A stretch of 64,000 nucleotides of DNA from Oceanipulchritudo sp040830495. GTDB lineage: Bacteria > Verrucomicrobiota > Verrucomicrobiia > Opitutales > Oceanipulchritudinaceae. The notes under the pieces were generated by a model. The model was not told the origin of the DNA. It made no database searches and was given only the letters and a program-made list of their open reading frames with translations. Positions 53,214 through 61,368 of this stretch are shown here, in pieces (the stretch's first letter is position 1; every line of letters begins with the position of its first letter). The position numbers and the translations under genes are program-made. The stretch is taken from assembly GCA_040830495.1 (NCBI GenBank), contig JBFOMA010000003.1, positions 496,001 through 560,000 of the forward strand, written 5' to 3'.

Positions 53214-53966
53214 TCAAGGAATCTCTACCGGGGGATTAAAGGCGGTATCCAGAATGCCGACGTTTGTCTCCAACTCATCAAAGGTCAGGGTGGAAACCAT
53301 CTCCCCGTTTTCAAGGCGCACGATCTGCATTGCAAAAACAACACCATCATAGGTTTCAAATTTACCCGGTATCAGCTCATTCAATAGTTTGCCATCTGTA
53401 TCGAATTCCAGAATCCGGCGCTCAACAAACTCACCTTTATCAATGTGGAAGACAGTTTTTGTTCCATCGGCGAAGCGGGCAATCACCTGATAGCAAGGCT
53501 GCATGGCGACCTGGACATCTTCGCCCAATTCAATGGTGACCTTGTCATTGGAAGGATGGAAAAGAACATTCTCTAAAGGTGCTTCACGAATGAAAGTATC
53601 CCTCATTTTACCTTCCATCCGAGAGTAGCTGACGTTTTTCCCTGCTTCACTGGCAAACCACGCGTTTTGCCCGTTGTAGGCTTGAATCACCCGTAGAAAT
53701 CCGGCATCCAGGACAATCCGTGCAAGGTTTGGCTTTTTCTTGAGTACCGTAATCCTGTGCCTCTGGCCATCGTCATATGTGATTGTGCCACTTAGGCGGA
53801 TACTCTTGATCTGCTCTATACTGGCCCGGCCACCCATATTCTCGATATAGCGATCAAGGACGTACTCAAGAGGTCGATCACTTGGGGCATCAACAGCATT
53901 AAGCTGTGTGGGCAGGAAGCAACAACAGGCAAGCGCAGCGATCTTGAAGGAAGCCAGATTGGACAT
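53214..53966 (-). CDS. LolA-like periplasmic lipoprotein-carrier fold protein
   Basis: A 250-residue exported protein with a signal peptide (FKIAALACCCFLPTQLNA). Residues ~35-245 read as an unclosed beta-barrel of the LolA/LolB/MucE type: YIENMGGRASIEQIKSIRLSGTI, then PNLARIVLDAGFLRVIQAYNGQNAWF. The ENMGG motif is common in outer-membrane lipoprotein-sorting-like proteins. True LolA activity is uncertain. It lies 19 bases downstream of hisF on the same strand. Confidence 0.75.
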   Translation of the reverse strand: MSNLASFKIAALACCCFLPTQLNAVDAPSDRPLEYVLDRYIENMGGRASIEQIKSIRLSGTITYDDGQRHRITVLKKKPNLARIVLDAGFLRVIQAYNGQNAWFASEAGKNVSYSRMEGKMRDTFIREAPLENVLFHPSNDKVTIELGEDVQVAMQPCYQVIARFADGTKTVFHIDKGEFVERRILEFDTDGKLLNELIPGKFETYDGVVFAMQIVRLENGEMVSTLTFDELETNVGILDTAFNPPVEIP

Positions 53967-53985
53967 GCCTTGAGTTCCTAGGAAA

Positions 53986-54759
53986 TCAGGCAGTCCCGGT
54001 CAAGCGCACCGGTAAACCATTTTCAGCCAAATGTTCCTTGGTTTCATTAATGGTAAACTCACCAAAGTGGAAGATGCTTGCGGCGAGGACAGCCGATGCG
54101 TGGCCTTCCTTGACCACATCCACCATGTGGTCGAGCGTACCGGCTCCGCCAGATGCGATGACAGGCACTTCCACGGAATCAGCCAATGCGCGTGTGAGGC
54201 GCACATCATAACCTGCCTTTGTGCCGTCCGCATCCATGCTGGTAAGGAGGATTTCACCTGCTCCACGGCGAACAACCTCTGCTGCCCAGTCCAGGGCAAG
54301 CAACTCGGTAGGGTTGCGCCCGCCATGGGTATAAATTCGCCATGTGCCGACGGACTCATCCCATTTTGCGTCCATAGCAACCACGATGCACTGGTTGCCA
54401 AACCGCGATGAGGATTCGGAAACGAGATCAGGGTTGAGGACAGCCGCCGTATTCAGGCTGACTTTGTCCGCTCCGGCGTTCAGCATGTCGCGGATATTTT
54501 CCACGGATCGCAAGCCACCGCCCACAGTCAAAGGCATGAAGCATTGTGAGGCGGTTTCCTCGACGACATCCTTAATGATATCGCGTTCGCTGGAGGAGGC
54601 CGTGATATCCAGGAAAACCAACTCGTCCGCACCCTGTTTTTCGTACGCCTTGGCGGTTTGCACCGGATCCCCGGCATCGCGCAGTTCCTGAAAGCGTATG
54701 CCTTTGACGACCCGGCCTGCGTTTACGTCCAGACAGGGAATTATGCGTACAGACAGCAT
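53986..54759 (-). CDS. hisF: Imidazole glycerol phosphate synthase, cyclase subunit
   Basis: A 257-residue TIM barrel that uses ammonia from HisH to make IGP and AICAR. The catalytic Asp11 is in IIPCLDVNAGRVVKG and the second Asp in VVAMDAKWDESVG. Phosphate-binding loops LTVGGGLRS and IASGGAGTLDH are intact. The other his genes are not in the window, so histidine genes are dispersed in this genome. Confidence 0.96.
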   Translation of the reverse strand: MLSVRIIPCLDVNAGRVVKGIRFQELRDAGDPVQTAKAYEKQGADELVFLDITASSSERDIIKDVVEETASQCFMPLTVGGGLRSVENIRDMLNAGADKVSLNTAAVLNPDLVSESSSRFGNQCIVVAMDAKWDESVGTWRIYTHGGRNPTELLALDWAAEVVRRGAGEILLTSMDADGTKAGYDVRLTRALADSVEVPVIASGGAGTLDHMVDVVKEGHASAVLAASIFHFGEFTINETKEHLAENGLPVRLTGTA

Positions 54760-54777
54760 GGCCGGCCAAAAAAACGA

Positions 54778-56538
54778 TCAGGTGTCGAGCAAGGCCACGT
54801 CGGGCTCAAAGGAAATGCTCAGGCGATACTGCTGGCCGGGGCGCATGATAAGCGGGTGATCCCGTACAAGGCTCTGGATATAGTGCAGGTTGCCCCAATA
54901 GGTGCGATGGGCCATTTCCTCGGTGACAACTTCAGTTTCCTGCCATTCAGCCTGGAAATCATCCTTCTCAACTGTGCAGCCCAAGCCGTTTTCACCGAGG
55001 GTGAAGGTCATCGGTGCATGCATGCTTGAATGCGGGGAACCGATTGCCAGTACGTAGCGGAAACGGTCGCACTGGACCTGTTTCTTAACCGTGAAAATGA
55101 ATTCGCTGGTAATCTTGTTGCCGGAGAAATTCCATGCGACCTTGACGCTGCCCACTCCGGGAAGCATCTCCTCGTCAGCTGTAATGAATTCCGGCTGCTC
55201 ATAGCGGAAGTAGAAACTGCGGCGCAGGCCGAGACCGGTTACACAGCGCTTGCCGTAATAAGCAGGGATGACTTGTTTACCGCCAATTGTCAGTTCCGGA
55301 AGCATTACCGGAAGATAGGCGTTGGTCGGCCAGTCAAAGACACCCGGGCAGTGTGGGAATGGAAGCGCATCAGCCGTCTTGCTCTTGGCACCCCCGATCA
55401 ATGGCAATTGCACATGCAATCCACTTTCGGTGTCGATATAGTTGAACAGACCCTGTTCCTTACGGGAGCTCTTGTCGAAGATAACCCAACGGCCACCAGT
55501 ACGGCGTGTTGCTGTGGTTGCCTCCATCTTGCCACCAATCGAACGGGCGAGGCGAGACCACTGGCAAAGATAGCGGACGCCGTCAAAATTCACCATCCGG
55601 GTCGTGTGCTCATTACGGGTATTGCGCTCATGGTCACGGACGACGAGGAAGCCCTGTTCCTGGTCCAGGTAGGTAAGGAAGAAGAATTGGAACAGACGAC
55701 GCAGAAGCTCGATGTAGTTCGGAATCTTGTCCTGGGTGATCCAGCCGTCACGAAGTGCCTGCAGGATGAGTGAAATGCAGTGCATCTGGCCGTAGACGCC
55801 AATTGAGCGGCCATATATCCATCCTTGTCCATCCGCACGCACAATGTCCGGGAGGAGTCGCAGGTACTTCTCGGCGATTGTCCGCAGGCTGGGCAGCTTA
55901 CGGTCACGCAAGTGGATGTTTGCATGCAGCTGGAGGGTCTGGCGCATGAACACCAGGCTCATAGGGCCATAAATATCAAATACGCCACCGGCTCCCGTCT
56001 TTGGTGCATCATCGATGTATCCGGCTGAGCTGGTTTCCTGGACGCGAGAAATGAAGCGATCGATCAGTTTCCCGGTTTCGTCCTTTTTGGACAAGCCCAT
56101 GGAGAATCGGGTCACTGCCTTGGCTACATTAAATGCCTGATAGTGGTTGTCGTAGTCGCTGCGGGCGAGAAGCTGACGGTCGAGACGCTCGCGAGTGGGA
56201 TCGAGAAGGCGTTCCCAGACGGAGTTGCGCTCCTTGGCCGGTCCGAAGGACAGCAGTCCAAGGGCGGCATAGCCCAATCCATTCTCGTGCTCATCCTCGG
56301 CGAATACCTGTGCTGTAATACAGCGGGCTGCGAGGTCGACGAGATCCGAACCGTCGAAATTGGATTCATTGGTGGCACGGAAAAACTCACCGATGGCCAA
56401 TGCCGCGTGTCCCGGCTCATCCGGCCGGCTCGCCTCGCCCTCGACGGGAGTAATGATGCCGTCAGGTTGAATGGCGCTTATGTTCTGGCTCAGCATTGCG
56501 CTGGCCATGTCTAGACATTGGTCCGCGAAGTTTTGCAT
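54778..56538 (-). CDS. Conserved-looking protein of unknown function, alpha/alpha-barrel-like
   Basis: A 586-residue soluble protein without signal peptide or membrane helices. The first ~330 residues are helical, with Trp/Tyr/Gly-rich turns (WIYGRSIGVYGQMHCISLIL around residue 240) of the kind seen in (alpha/alpha)6 glycosidases and polysaccharide lyases. Residues ~390-586 are beta-rich and could be the C-terminal sandwich of such enzymes. No catalytic residue can be named. It lies between rho and hisF on the same strand, 18 bases before hisF. I do not recognise the family. Confidence 0.7.
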   Translation of the reverse strand: MQNFADQCLDMASAMLSQNISAIQPDGIITPVEGEASRPDEPGHAALAIGEFFRATNESNFDGSDLVDLAARCITAQVFAEDEHENGLGYAALGLLSFGPAKERNSVWERLLDPTRERLDRQLLARSDYDNHYQAFNVAKAVTRFSMGLSKKDETGKLIDRFISRVQETSSAGYIDDAPKTGAGGVFDIYGPMSLVFMRQTLQLHANIHLRDRKLPSLRTIAEKYLRLLPDIVRADGQGWIYGRSIGVYGQMHCISLILQALRDGWITQDKIPNYIELLRRLFQFFFLTYLDQEQGFLVVRDHERNTRNEHTTRMVNFDGVRYLCQWSRLARSIGGKMEATTATRRTGGRWVIFDKSSRKEQGLFNYIDTESGLHVQLPLIGGAKSKTADALPFPHCPGVFDWPTNAYLPVMLPELTIGGKQVIPAYYGKRCVTGLGLRRSFYFRYEQPEFITADEEMLPGVGSVKVAWNFSGNKITSEFIFTVKKQVQCDRFRYVLAIGSPHSSMHAPMTFTLGENGLGCTVEKDDFQAEWQETEVVTEEMAHRTYWGNLHYIQSLVRDHPLIMRPGQQYRLSISFEPDVALLDT

Positions 56539-56611
56539 TCTGGAAAAACTGGCAGTTAAGGGGTCGGTTTTTTAGCGGGCAAGTCAAAAAGCGGGATAAT
56601 TCAAGCGCTTT

Positions 56612-57745
56612 TTAAATATCGATGAGTTTGAAGAATTGTTCGTTGGTCGTGGTCTTGGAAAGTCTGTCAACAGCACTCTCGGCTGCGTCCTCGACTTTCT
56701 GGGTAGCAAGTGCACGGCGGAAGAAATGCGACTTCTTGAGAACTTCATCCGGAAGAATGAGCTCTTCACGGCGCGTACCGGAAGCAGCAATATTGATTGC
56801 TGGCCAGATCCTGAGCTCTGCGCACTTGCGATCCAGGACCATTTCCATGTTTCCTGTGCCCTTGAATTCCTGGAATATCAGGTCGTCCATGCGGCTACCC
56901 GTCTCGATCAGTGCGGATGCGATGATAGTGAGGCTGCCGGCCTCCTCGGTATTACGTGCTGCAGAAAACAACTGGCGCGGTTTTTCCAGTGCGCGGATGT
57001 CGAGGCCACCGGTCATCGTCCGTCCACTGCCTCCCTTGGCGGAATTGTAGGCACGGGAAAGGCGTGTCAGCGAATCCATGAGGATGATCACATCAGAGCC
57101 GGCTTCCACCTGGCGCTTGGCATAGTCGATCGCCAGCTCGGCAATGTGCAGGTGGTTCTGAGTGACTTCATCATTTGAGGAGGCCAGAACAATACCCGGC
57201 GTGTTGCGCTTGATATCCGTAACCTCTTCCGGGCGCTCATCCACAAGCAGCATCACGATCTTGCATTCAGGATTGTTTTCGTGCACCCCGAGGGCGATAT
57301 CCTGCAGAAGAGTGGTTTTGCCTGTGCGCGGTGGAGCAACGATAAGGCCACGCTGCCCCTTCCCAATCGGACAGAAGATATCCATCACACGGCAGGTCAT
57401 GTTGCCGGATCCATGCCTCTCCAATTGCAACCACGAGTCAGGAGTGATCGTCGTCAGCTGCTCGAAGTTCAATTGCTTGCGGCGGTCATCAAGGGACATC
57501 CCATCCAGGGTCTCGATAAATCGGACTTTTGGATTTGGGTGGCGTCCATCGGCCTGGCCGTTGCCGGTCACCCACTGGCCGCGCTTCAGCTTGAAGCGAC
57601 GCACCAGTTCGCGTGGCACGAATGGATCGGTCGGGCGACTTTTGCCGTTATACTTGGGGTCCAGTAAAACGCCCGATTTGTTTTTCTGCGGTTCGAAAAT
57701 TCCCTCCACTGGAATAGTGGTCTGGGAATCCTTATCTGATTCCAT
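56612..57745 (-). CDS. rho: Transcription termination factor Rho (short form)
   Basis: A 377-residue RNA-dependent hexameric ATPase that terminates transcription. The RNA-binding cold-shock-like domain is recognisable in GVLLDPKYNGKSRPTDPFVPRE. Walker A is APPRTGKTTLL (Lys-Ala usually occupies the Arg-Thr positions), Walker B VIILMDSLTRL, and the secondary RNA-site loop is SAKGGSGRTMTGG. The N-terminal helical Rho_N domain of the ~420-residue E. coli protein is missing; the protein starts nearly at the RNA-binding fold. Downstream on the same strand are the unknown protein and hisF. Confidence 0.94.
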   Translation of the reverse strand: MESDKDSQTTIPVEGIFEPQKNKSGVLLDPKYNGKSRPTDPFVPRELVRRFKLKRGQWVTGNGQADGRHPNPKVRFIETLDGMSLDDRRKQLNFEQLTTITPDSWLQLERHGSGNMTCRVMDIFCPIGKGQRGLIVAPPRTGKTTLLQDIALGVHENNPECKIVMLLVDERPEEVTDIKRNTPGIVLASSNDEVTQNHLHIAELAIDYAKRQVEAGSDVIILMDSLTRLSRAYNSAKGGSGRTMTGGLDIRALEKPRQLFSAARNTEEAGSLTIIASALIETGSRMDDLIFQEFKGTGNMEMVLDRKCAELRIWPAINIAASGTRREELILPDEVLKKSHFFRRALATQKVEDAAESAVDRLSKTTTNEQFFKLIDI

Positions 57746-58051
57746 GGATAGTAATAAAGAATTACAGGTTAATGCGTTAAATCCAAAGTATCGAGGATCC
57801 TACGCTCGAAAGGGTATCCCGTTACGGATTGTCCCGGATTGGTCAACTGGTGAGCCCGTTAATCCGGTTTCGACACAAGATAAGGCTCATTAGGAAGCAA
57901 TTTCTGGCACTGTCAATGCCGTTTCGGTGGGGAAAAGTGACAGTTCTGCGGCAATGAGGTGAAGCTGTACCAGAATTAAATTAGTTCAGTCACCCTGTTT
58001 TGATTAATCTAACCGCTTCGGAATCCATGATGAACATGAAATTATGGGGGA
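57746..58051. other. 306-base intergenic region between rho and the pseudopilin genes
   Basis: This region must hold the divergent promoters of rho and the pseudopilin operon and any rho leader. I see no strong hairpin, RNA motif or convincing promoter. A 49-codon plus-strand frame starts at 57744, sharing the CCATGG of the rho start, and ends at 57893. It has no ribosome site and no recognised similarity. Confidence 0.5.
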
Positions 58052-58543
58052 ATGAAAAAGGGGAGAAGACCTCAGGACAGTGGATTCAGTCTGATAGAGG
58101 TGATAATCGCACTTGGAATCATGGGCCTGTTCGCAGGCGGTGTCATGTCAGCCGCTGTGGGAATCCGGCAATGGCAGGCGGAAATCCGTTCACGTGCCAT
58201 CTTCAATGAGCTTGAGATTGCGCTGCGTCTTTACCGGGGTGACAACGGAAAGTGGCCTGATTGCATGAGTTCGGGCGAGCAGGATGTAAACGCGCCGGGC
58301 GAATCTTGTCTAAAAGCCCTCGGTCCATATCTGGAAACCTTGAATCCAGATTTCCCCTTGGAAGATGGATTTGGAAACCGGAATGTCTATTTTCTTGTGG
58401 ATCTTAACGGTGACAACTGGATCGACGCCTCTGATTTTGTGGCTCTTGCGGACCATTCCCGACCAGTGCGCATCAGACAACGTATTGGTGTGTATAGTCT
58501 CCACGAAAACGGTCAACTTGCTGCCTGTAACTGGCGGAAATGA
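58052..58543 (+). CDS. Type II secretion-type pseudopilin 1
   Basis: A 163-residue prepilin-like protein. A short basic leader precedes the cleavage motif G-FSLIEV, with Glu at +5, and a 20-residue hydrophobic helix follows. The globular part (LYRGDNGKWPDCM, then DLNGDNWIDASDF) contains an acidic, possibly calcium-binding loop as in GspG/GspH-type pseudopilins. A GGGGGA ribosome site precedes the ATG. It overlaps the next gene by 4 bases (ATGA). Confidence 0.85.
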   Translation: MKKGRRPQDSGFSLIEVIIALGIMGLFAGGVMSAAVGIRQWQAEIRSRAIFNELEIALRLYRGDNGKWPDCMSSGEQDVNAPGESCLKALGPYLETLNPDFPLEDGFGNRNVYFLVDLNGDNWIDASDFVALADHSRPVRIRQRIGVYSLHENGQLAACNWRK

Positions 58544-58977
58544 CAGTGAAAAATCGGCAGCAGACTGGTTTTATTCTGCTTGAGACCTTGCCAGCCCTGC
58601 TGCTGGTAGTTGCGGTCCTGATAGTCGTCATGAATTCAGAAAGGATTCGCCTCCGTCTACTGGAAAACGATGCGAGCAAAATGTCGAAGACCAGTGCATA
58701 CGATGAGGTAAGCTCCAAATGGGCAGAGAATCCTAATAGCAAGGCGGCTCTATCCACATGGTCGGGCGCGGATGGCTGGGATGTGATCGATTTTCCGGAT
58801 GAAAACTGGTTGCCGCCAATTAGCAGGAACACGAACCAGAGTAGCCTGTGGCGTCGCCAGTTGGAAAATGATAAAGAAGGTCATACCTTTTGGCGAATAG
58901 AGGTATTCAATGCACGGGCAGGTAAATGGAGGTGGTGGATTGAAATGAAATACAGCGATGAAGCGAATACACAATAA
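58540..58977 (+). CDS. Type II secretion-type minor pseudopilin 2
   Basis: A 145-residue protein with prepilin motif G-FILLETL (Glu at +5) and a long hydrophobic N-terminal helix. The C-terminal domain is small and Trp-rich (SLWRRQLENDKEGHTFWRIEV). It resembles a GspI-like minor pseudopilin in size and position. It overlaps the genes on both sides: by 4 bases upstream and 20 bases downstream. Confidence 0.78.
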   Translation: MTVKNRQQTGFILLETLPALLLVVAVLIVVMNSERIRLRLLENDASKMSKTSAYDEVSSKWAENPNSKAALSTWSGADGWDVIDFPDENWLPPISRNTNQSSLWRRQLENDKEGHTFWRIEVFNARAGKWRWWIEMKYSDEANTQ

Positions 58978-59506
58978 ACGTGGCTCGCTCGCAATTGAAC
59001 TGGCTCTTGCGGCTGGTGTACTTGCCCTGATAGTTGTGACAGGCATGAGCACACTCAGGTGGCTCATTGAAGGCAACTTGAGGCAGTTTCAATCAGAGCA
59101 GGCATGGCTGGATCAAGAATCCTTCAGGAAGTCCATTGAGACCGCATGGGATCACAGATGTAGTCATGAATTAAGGGATGGCCCATGGATGGATATTCAG
59201 AGCTCCAAGGATGGGGAACATTGGAATCTCGAGCGCTTGTGGATTCTTCACTACGATCAAGCAGGCTCCCTGATTGAATCCAGCTGGAACCGTGAAGCCT
59301 CAGGATGGAGATTTATCATCACTAAAGTGGCTGAGAATCCTCCCGCAATGCTATCCCGCCACTTCCAGTATGACGGGAGGATTCGAATTAATCAGGGAAG
59401 TGCTCAGTATATCGGGGGCGAAGGTCCCTTGCTATTGACATTCAGTTTTCCAGATCAGCGGATACCACGCCTGCGACAAGGATTTGCCATCCGTCGATTT
59501 TGGTGA
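58958..59506 (+). CDS. Type II secretion-type minor pseudopilin 3
   Basis: A 182-residue protein whose N-terminus RGSLAIELALAAGVLALIVV fits a divergent prepilin signal (G, then Glu at +5, hydrophobic helix). The remaining ~150 residues form a soluble domain with Trp-rich beta strands, compatible with a GspJ-like tip pseudopilin. The ATG lies inside the preceding gene, so translation is coupled. The assignment rests on the N-terminal pattern and the operon context. Confidence 0.68.
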   Translation: MKRIHNKRGSLAIELALAAGVLALIVVTGMSTLRWLIEGNLRQFQSEQAWLDQESFRKSIETAWDHRCSHELRDGPWMDIQSSKDGEHWNLERLWILHYDQAGSLIESSWNREASGWRFIITKVAENPPAMLSRHFQYDGRIRINQGSAQYIGGEGPLLLTFSFPDQRIPRLRQGFAIRRFW

Positions 59507-59522
59507 AAATAGTAACGAGGTA

Positions 59523-60428
59523 ATGAGCACGTCCCTGAATCATTGGTTTTTGGCATCAAGACCAAAAACCCTTCCAGCTGCCGCCGTACCGGTTCTTATC
59601 GGTGGTGCTGTTGCAGGAGCAAATACCACCTTCAAAGTTTTGCCGTGGTTGATCTGCCTTGCATTTGCCCTGTTGATCCAGATCGCAACGAATTATGCCA
59701 ATGACTATTACGATTTCAAGAAGGGTGCCGACGGCAAGGACCGGATAGGACCGAAGCGTGCCGTTGCATCTGGATGGATATCGCCGGAAGCGATGTTCCG
59801 TGGCATGCTGATTGTATTCGCGATCGCCTTTTTCCTTGGCTGTTCACTGATCCACTGGGGTGGCTGGTGGCTGCTTTTAATTGGCGTGCTCTCGATCGTA
59901 TGTGGTGTGGCCTACACTGGTGGACCTTATCCGCTGGGCTACAATGGCTGGGGAGATGTCTTTGTATTCATATTTTTTGGATGGATCGCGACTGCCTTCA
60001 CTTATTATGTGCAAGCGGGAACCTTTTTGACGCCGGCTTTCGGCATTGGTTCCCATTGGATCTGGCTTGCCGGGATGGTTCCCGGTGCCCTCGCGACCAA
60101 CCTGCTCGCGGTTAATAATGTGCGTGATGAGCCGCAGGATCGCACAACAGGAAAGCGGACGCTGGTAGTACGTTTTGGCAGAAACTTCGGGCTCCTCGAA
60201 TATCGAGCAATGAGCCTTGTGGCGATCCTGGTGCCACTTTGGTTTGCAGGCACAGCAGGCAGCACTGGTTGCTACCTGATTCTTTTGGCCGCGCCGCTCG
60301 CATTAGTCTGTAACAGAAAACTGGTCACCGCATCCGGCCGGGCGGATTACGAGAAAGTGCTTGTGCTGACCGCTTTGCAGCTGCTTGTCGCGGGAATTCT
60401 GTTTACCGTCGGATTGATCCTTTCCTAG
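59523..60428 (+). CDS. menA: 1,4-dihydroxy-2-naphthoate polyprenyltransferase
   Basis: A 301-residue UbiA-superfamily membrane enzyme attaching a polyprenyl chain in menaquinone synthesis. The first Asp-rich motif is NYANDYYDFKKGAD (about residue 60) and the second is NVRDEPQDRTTGKRTL. RPKTLPAAAVPVLIG at the N-terminus is typical of MenA. The start with GAGG just upstream is chosen; a longer frame would enter the pseudopilin gene. Its stop overlaps that of dapF on a CTAG palindrome. Confidence 0.92.
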   Translation: MSTSLNHWFLASRPKTLPAAAVPVLIGGAVAGANTTFKVLPWLICLAFALLIQIATNYANDYYDFKKGADGKDRIGPKRAVASGWISPEAMFRGMLIVFAIAFFLGCSLIHWGGWWLLLIGVLSIVCGVAYTGGPYPLGYNGWGDVFVFIFFGWIATAFTYYVQAGTFLTPAFGIGSHWIWLAGMVPGALATNLLAVNNVRDEPQDRTTGKRTLVVRFGRNFGLLEYRAMSLVAILVPLWFAGTAGSTGCYLILLAAPLALVCNRKLVTASGRADYEKVLVLTALQLLVAGILFTVGLILS

Positions 60429-61258
60429 AGGCACTCCGGATCCAGTTCGAAGCCCCCAACGCGGGTAGCGGGACCAGTCATGCGCACGGCATAGTTCTCG
60501 TCGATGTTGAGCAGGATTTTCCCACCGGGCATGTGAACTGTAATGTCGTCATCCACCAGTCCCATTCGACGGGCAACCGCGCCTGCAGCACTGGAGCTGC
60601 TGCCACTGGCGAGTGTGTAACCAGCTCCACGTTCCCATATCTCGATCTGGATGTTATTGCGGTCGATAACCTTCAGGAATTGAACGTTTGTACGGTTTGG
60701 AAACAGCGGATGGTTCTCGATCAGTGGCCCAAGCTCATGTGCGAGCTCCTCAGTCACTTCCTGCATTGGAAGAACACAATGCGGATTACCAATGGTTGCC
60801 GCATAAAAGGAATGGCTTTCTCCATTCAGTTCAATTGTCTTGTCGACAACATCACCTTGAAGACCGTTCACAGGAATAACTGCTGCATCAAATGAGACTG
60901 TTCCCATGTCTACCGTAATTGAGCTGGCATCGTCATTTACAATGCAGGTCACAACACCTCCAAGAGTGTCGATGGTAAACGGTTCGGTGCCTACATGCGC
61001 AGAATCCCTTAGATAGCGGGCGAAAATGCGCAGCCCATTGCCGCTTTTCTCAGCCTCACTTGCATCGGGATTGAGGATACGTAATCCAAAGTCGGCCTTG
61101 TCTGACTTGAGTGGGCCATACAGGATACCGTCGGATCCAAGGCCAAAGTTGCGGTGGCAAATGGTAATCACATCCTCCTCAGAAGGAAGAGTGGGTGCGT
61201 CGACAGGATCCAGAACGAGATAATCGTTACCCAGAGCGTGGTATTTGTTAAAGCGCAT
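60425..61258 (-). CDS. dapF: Diaminopimelate epimerase homologue with both catalytic Cys replaced by Ser
   Basis: A 277-residue two-lobed epimerase-fold protein. Family blocks are present: YHALGNDYLVLD, IGNPHCVLP and WERGAGYTLASGSSSSAAGA. In known DapF the two catalytic cysteines lie in xCGNGxR and ACGSGAC. Here they are Ser72 (EKSGNGLR, codon AGC) and Ser218 (LASGSSSS, codon AGT). The rest of the fold is intact and of normal length, so this is not decay. It may be a DapF variant working with serines, a different isomerase, or inactive. The symbol is by homology only. Confidence 0.85.
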   Translation of the reverse strand: MRFNKYHALGNDYLVLDPVDAPTLPSEEDVITICHRNFGLGSDGILYGPLKSDKADFGLRILNPDASEAEKSGNGLRIFARYLRDSAHVGTEPFTIDTLGGVVTCIVNDDASSITVDMGTVSFDAAVIPVNGLQGDVVDKTIELNGESHSFYAATIGNPHCVLPMQEVTEELAHELGPLIENHPLFPNRTNVQFLKVIDRNNIQIEIWERGAGYTLASGSSSSAAGAVARRMGLVDDDITVHMPGGKILLNIDENYAVRMTGPATRVGGFELDPECL

Positions 61259-61368
61259 GCTGTTCTGCTAAGAAGGTTGAAAGTTGTTGGGGAGTCCCTT
61301 ATGTTGTGCCTTGGATGGTGGTGCTTCACAACCGATAGTCAAGAAATGCGAGCCAATGAGGACGTGCC

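Noticed and set aside
57744..57893. 49-codon plus-strand frame divergent from rho
   Set aside because: No ribosome site and no similarity; it shares its start with the rho start codon palindrome, so it is probably chance.
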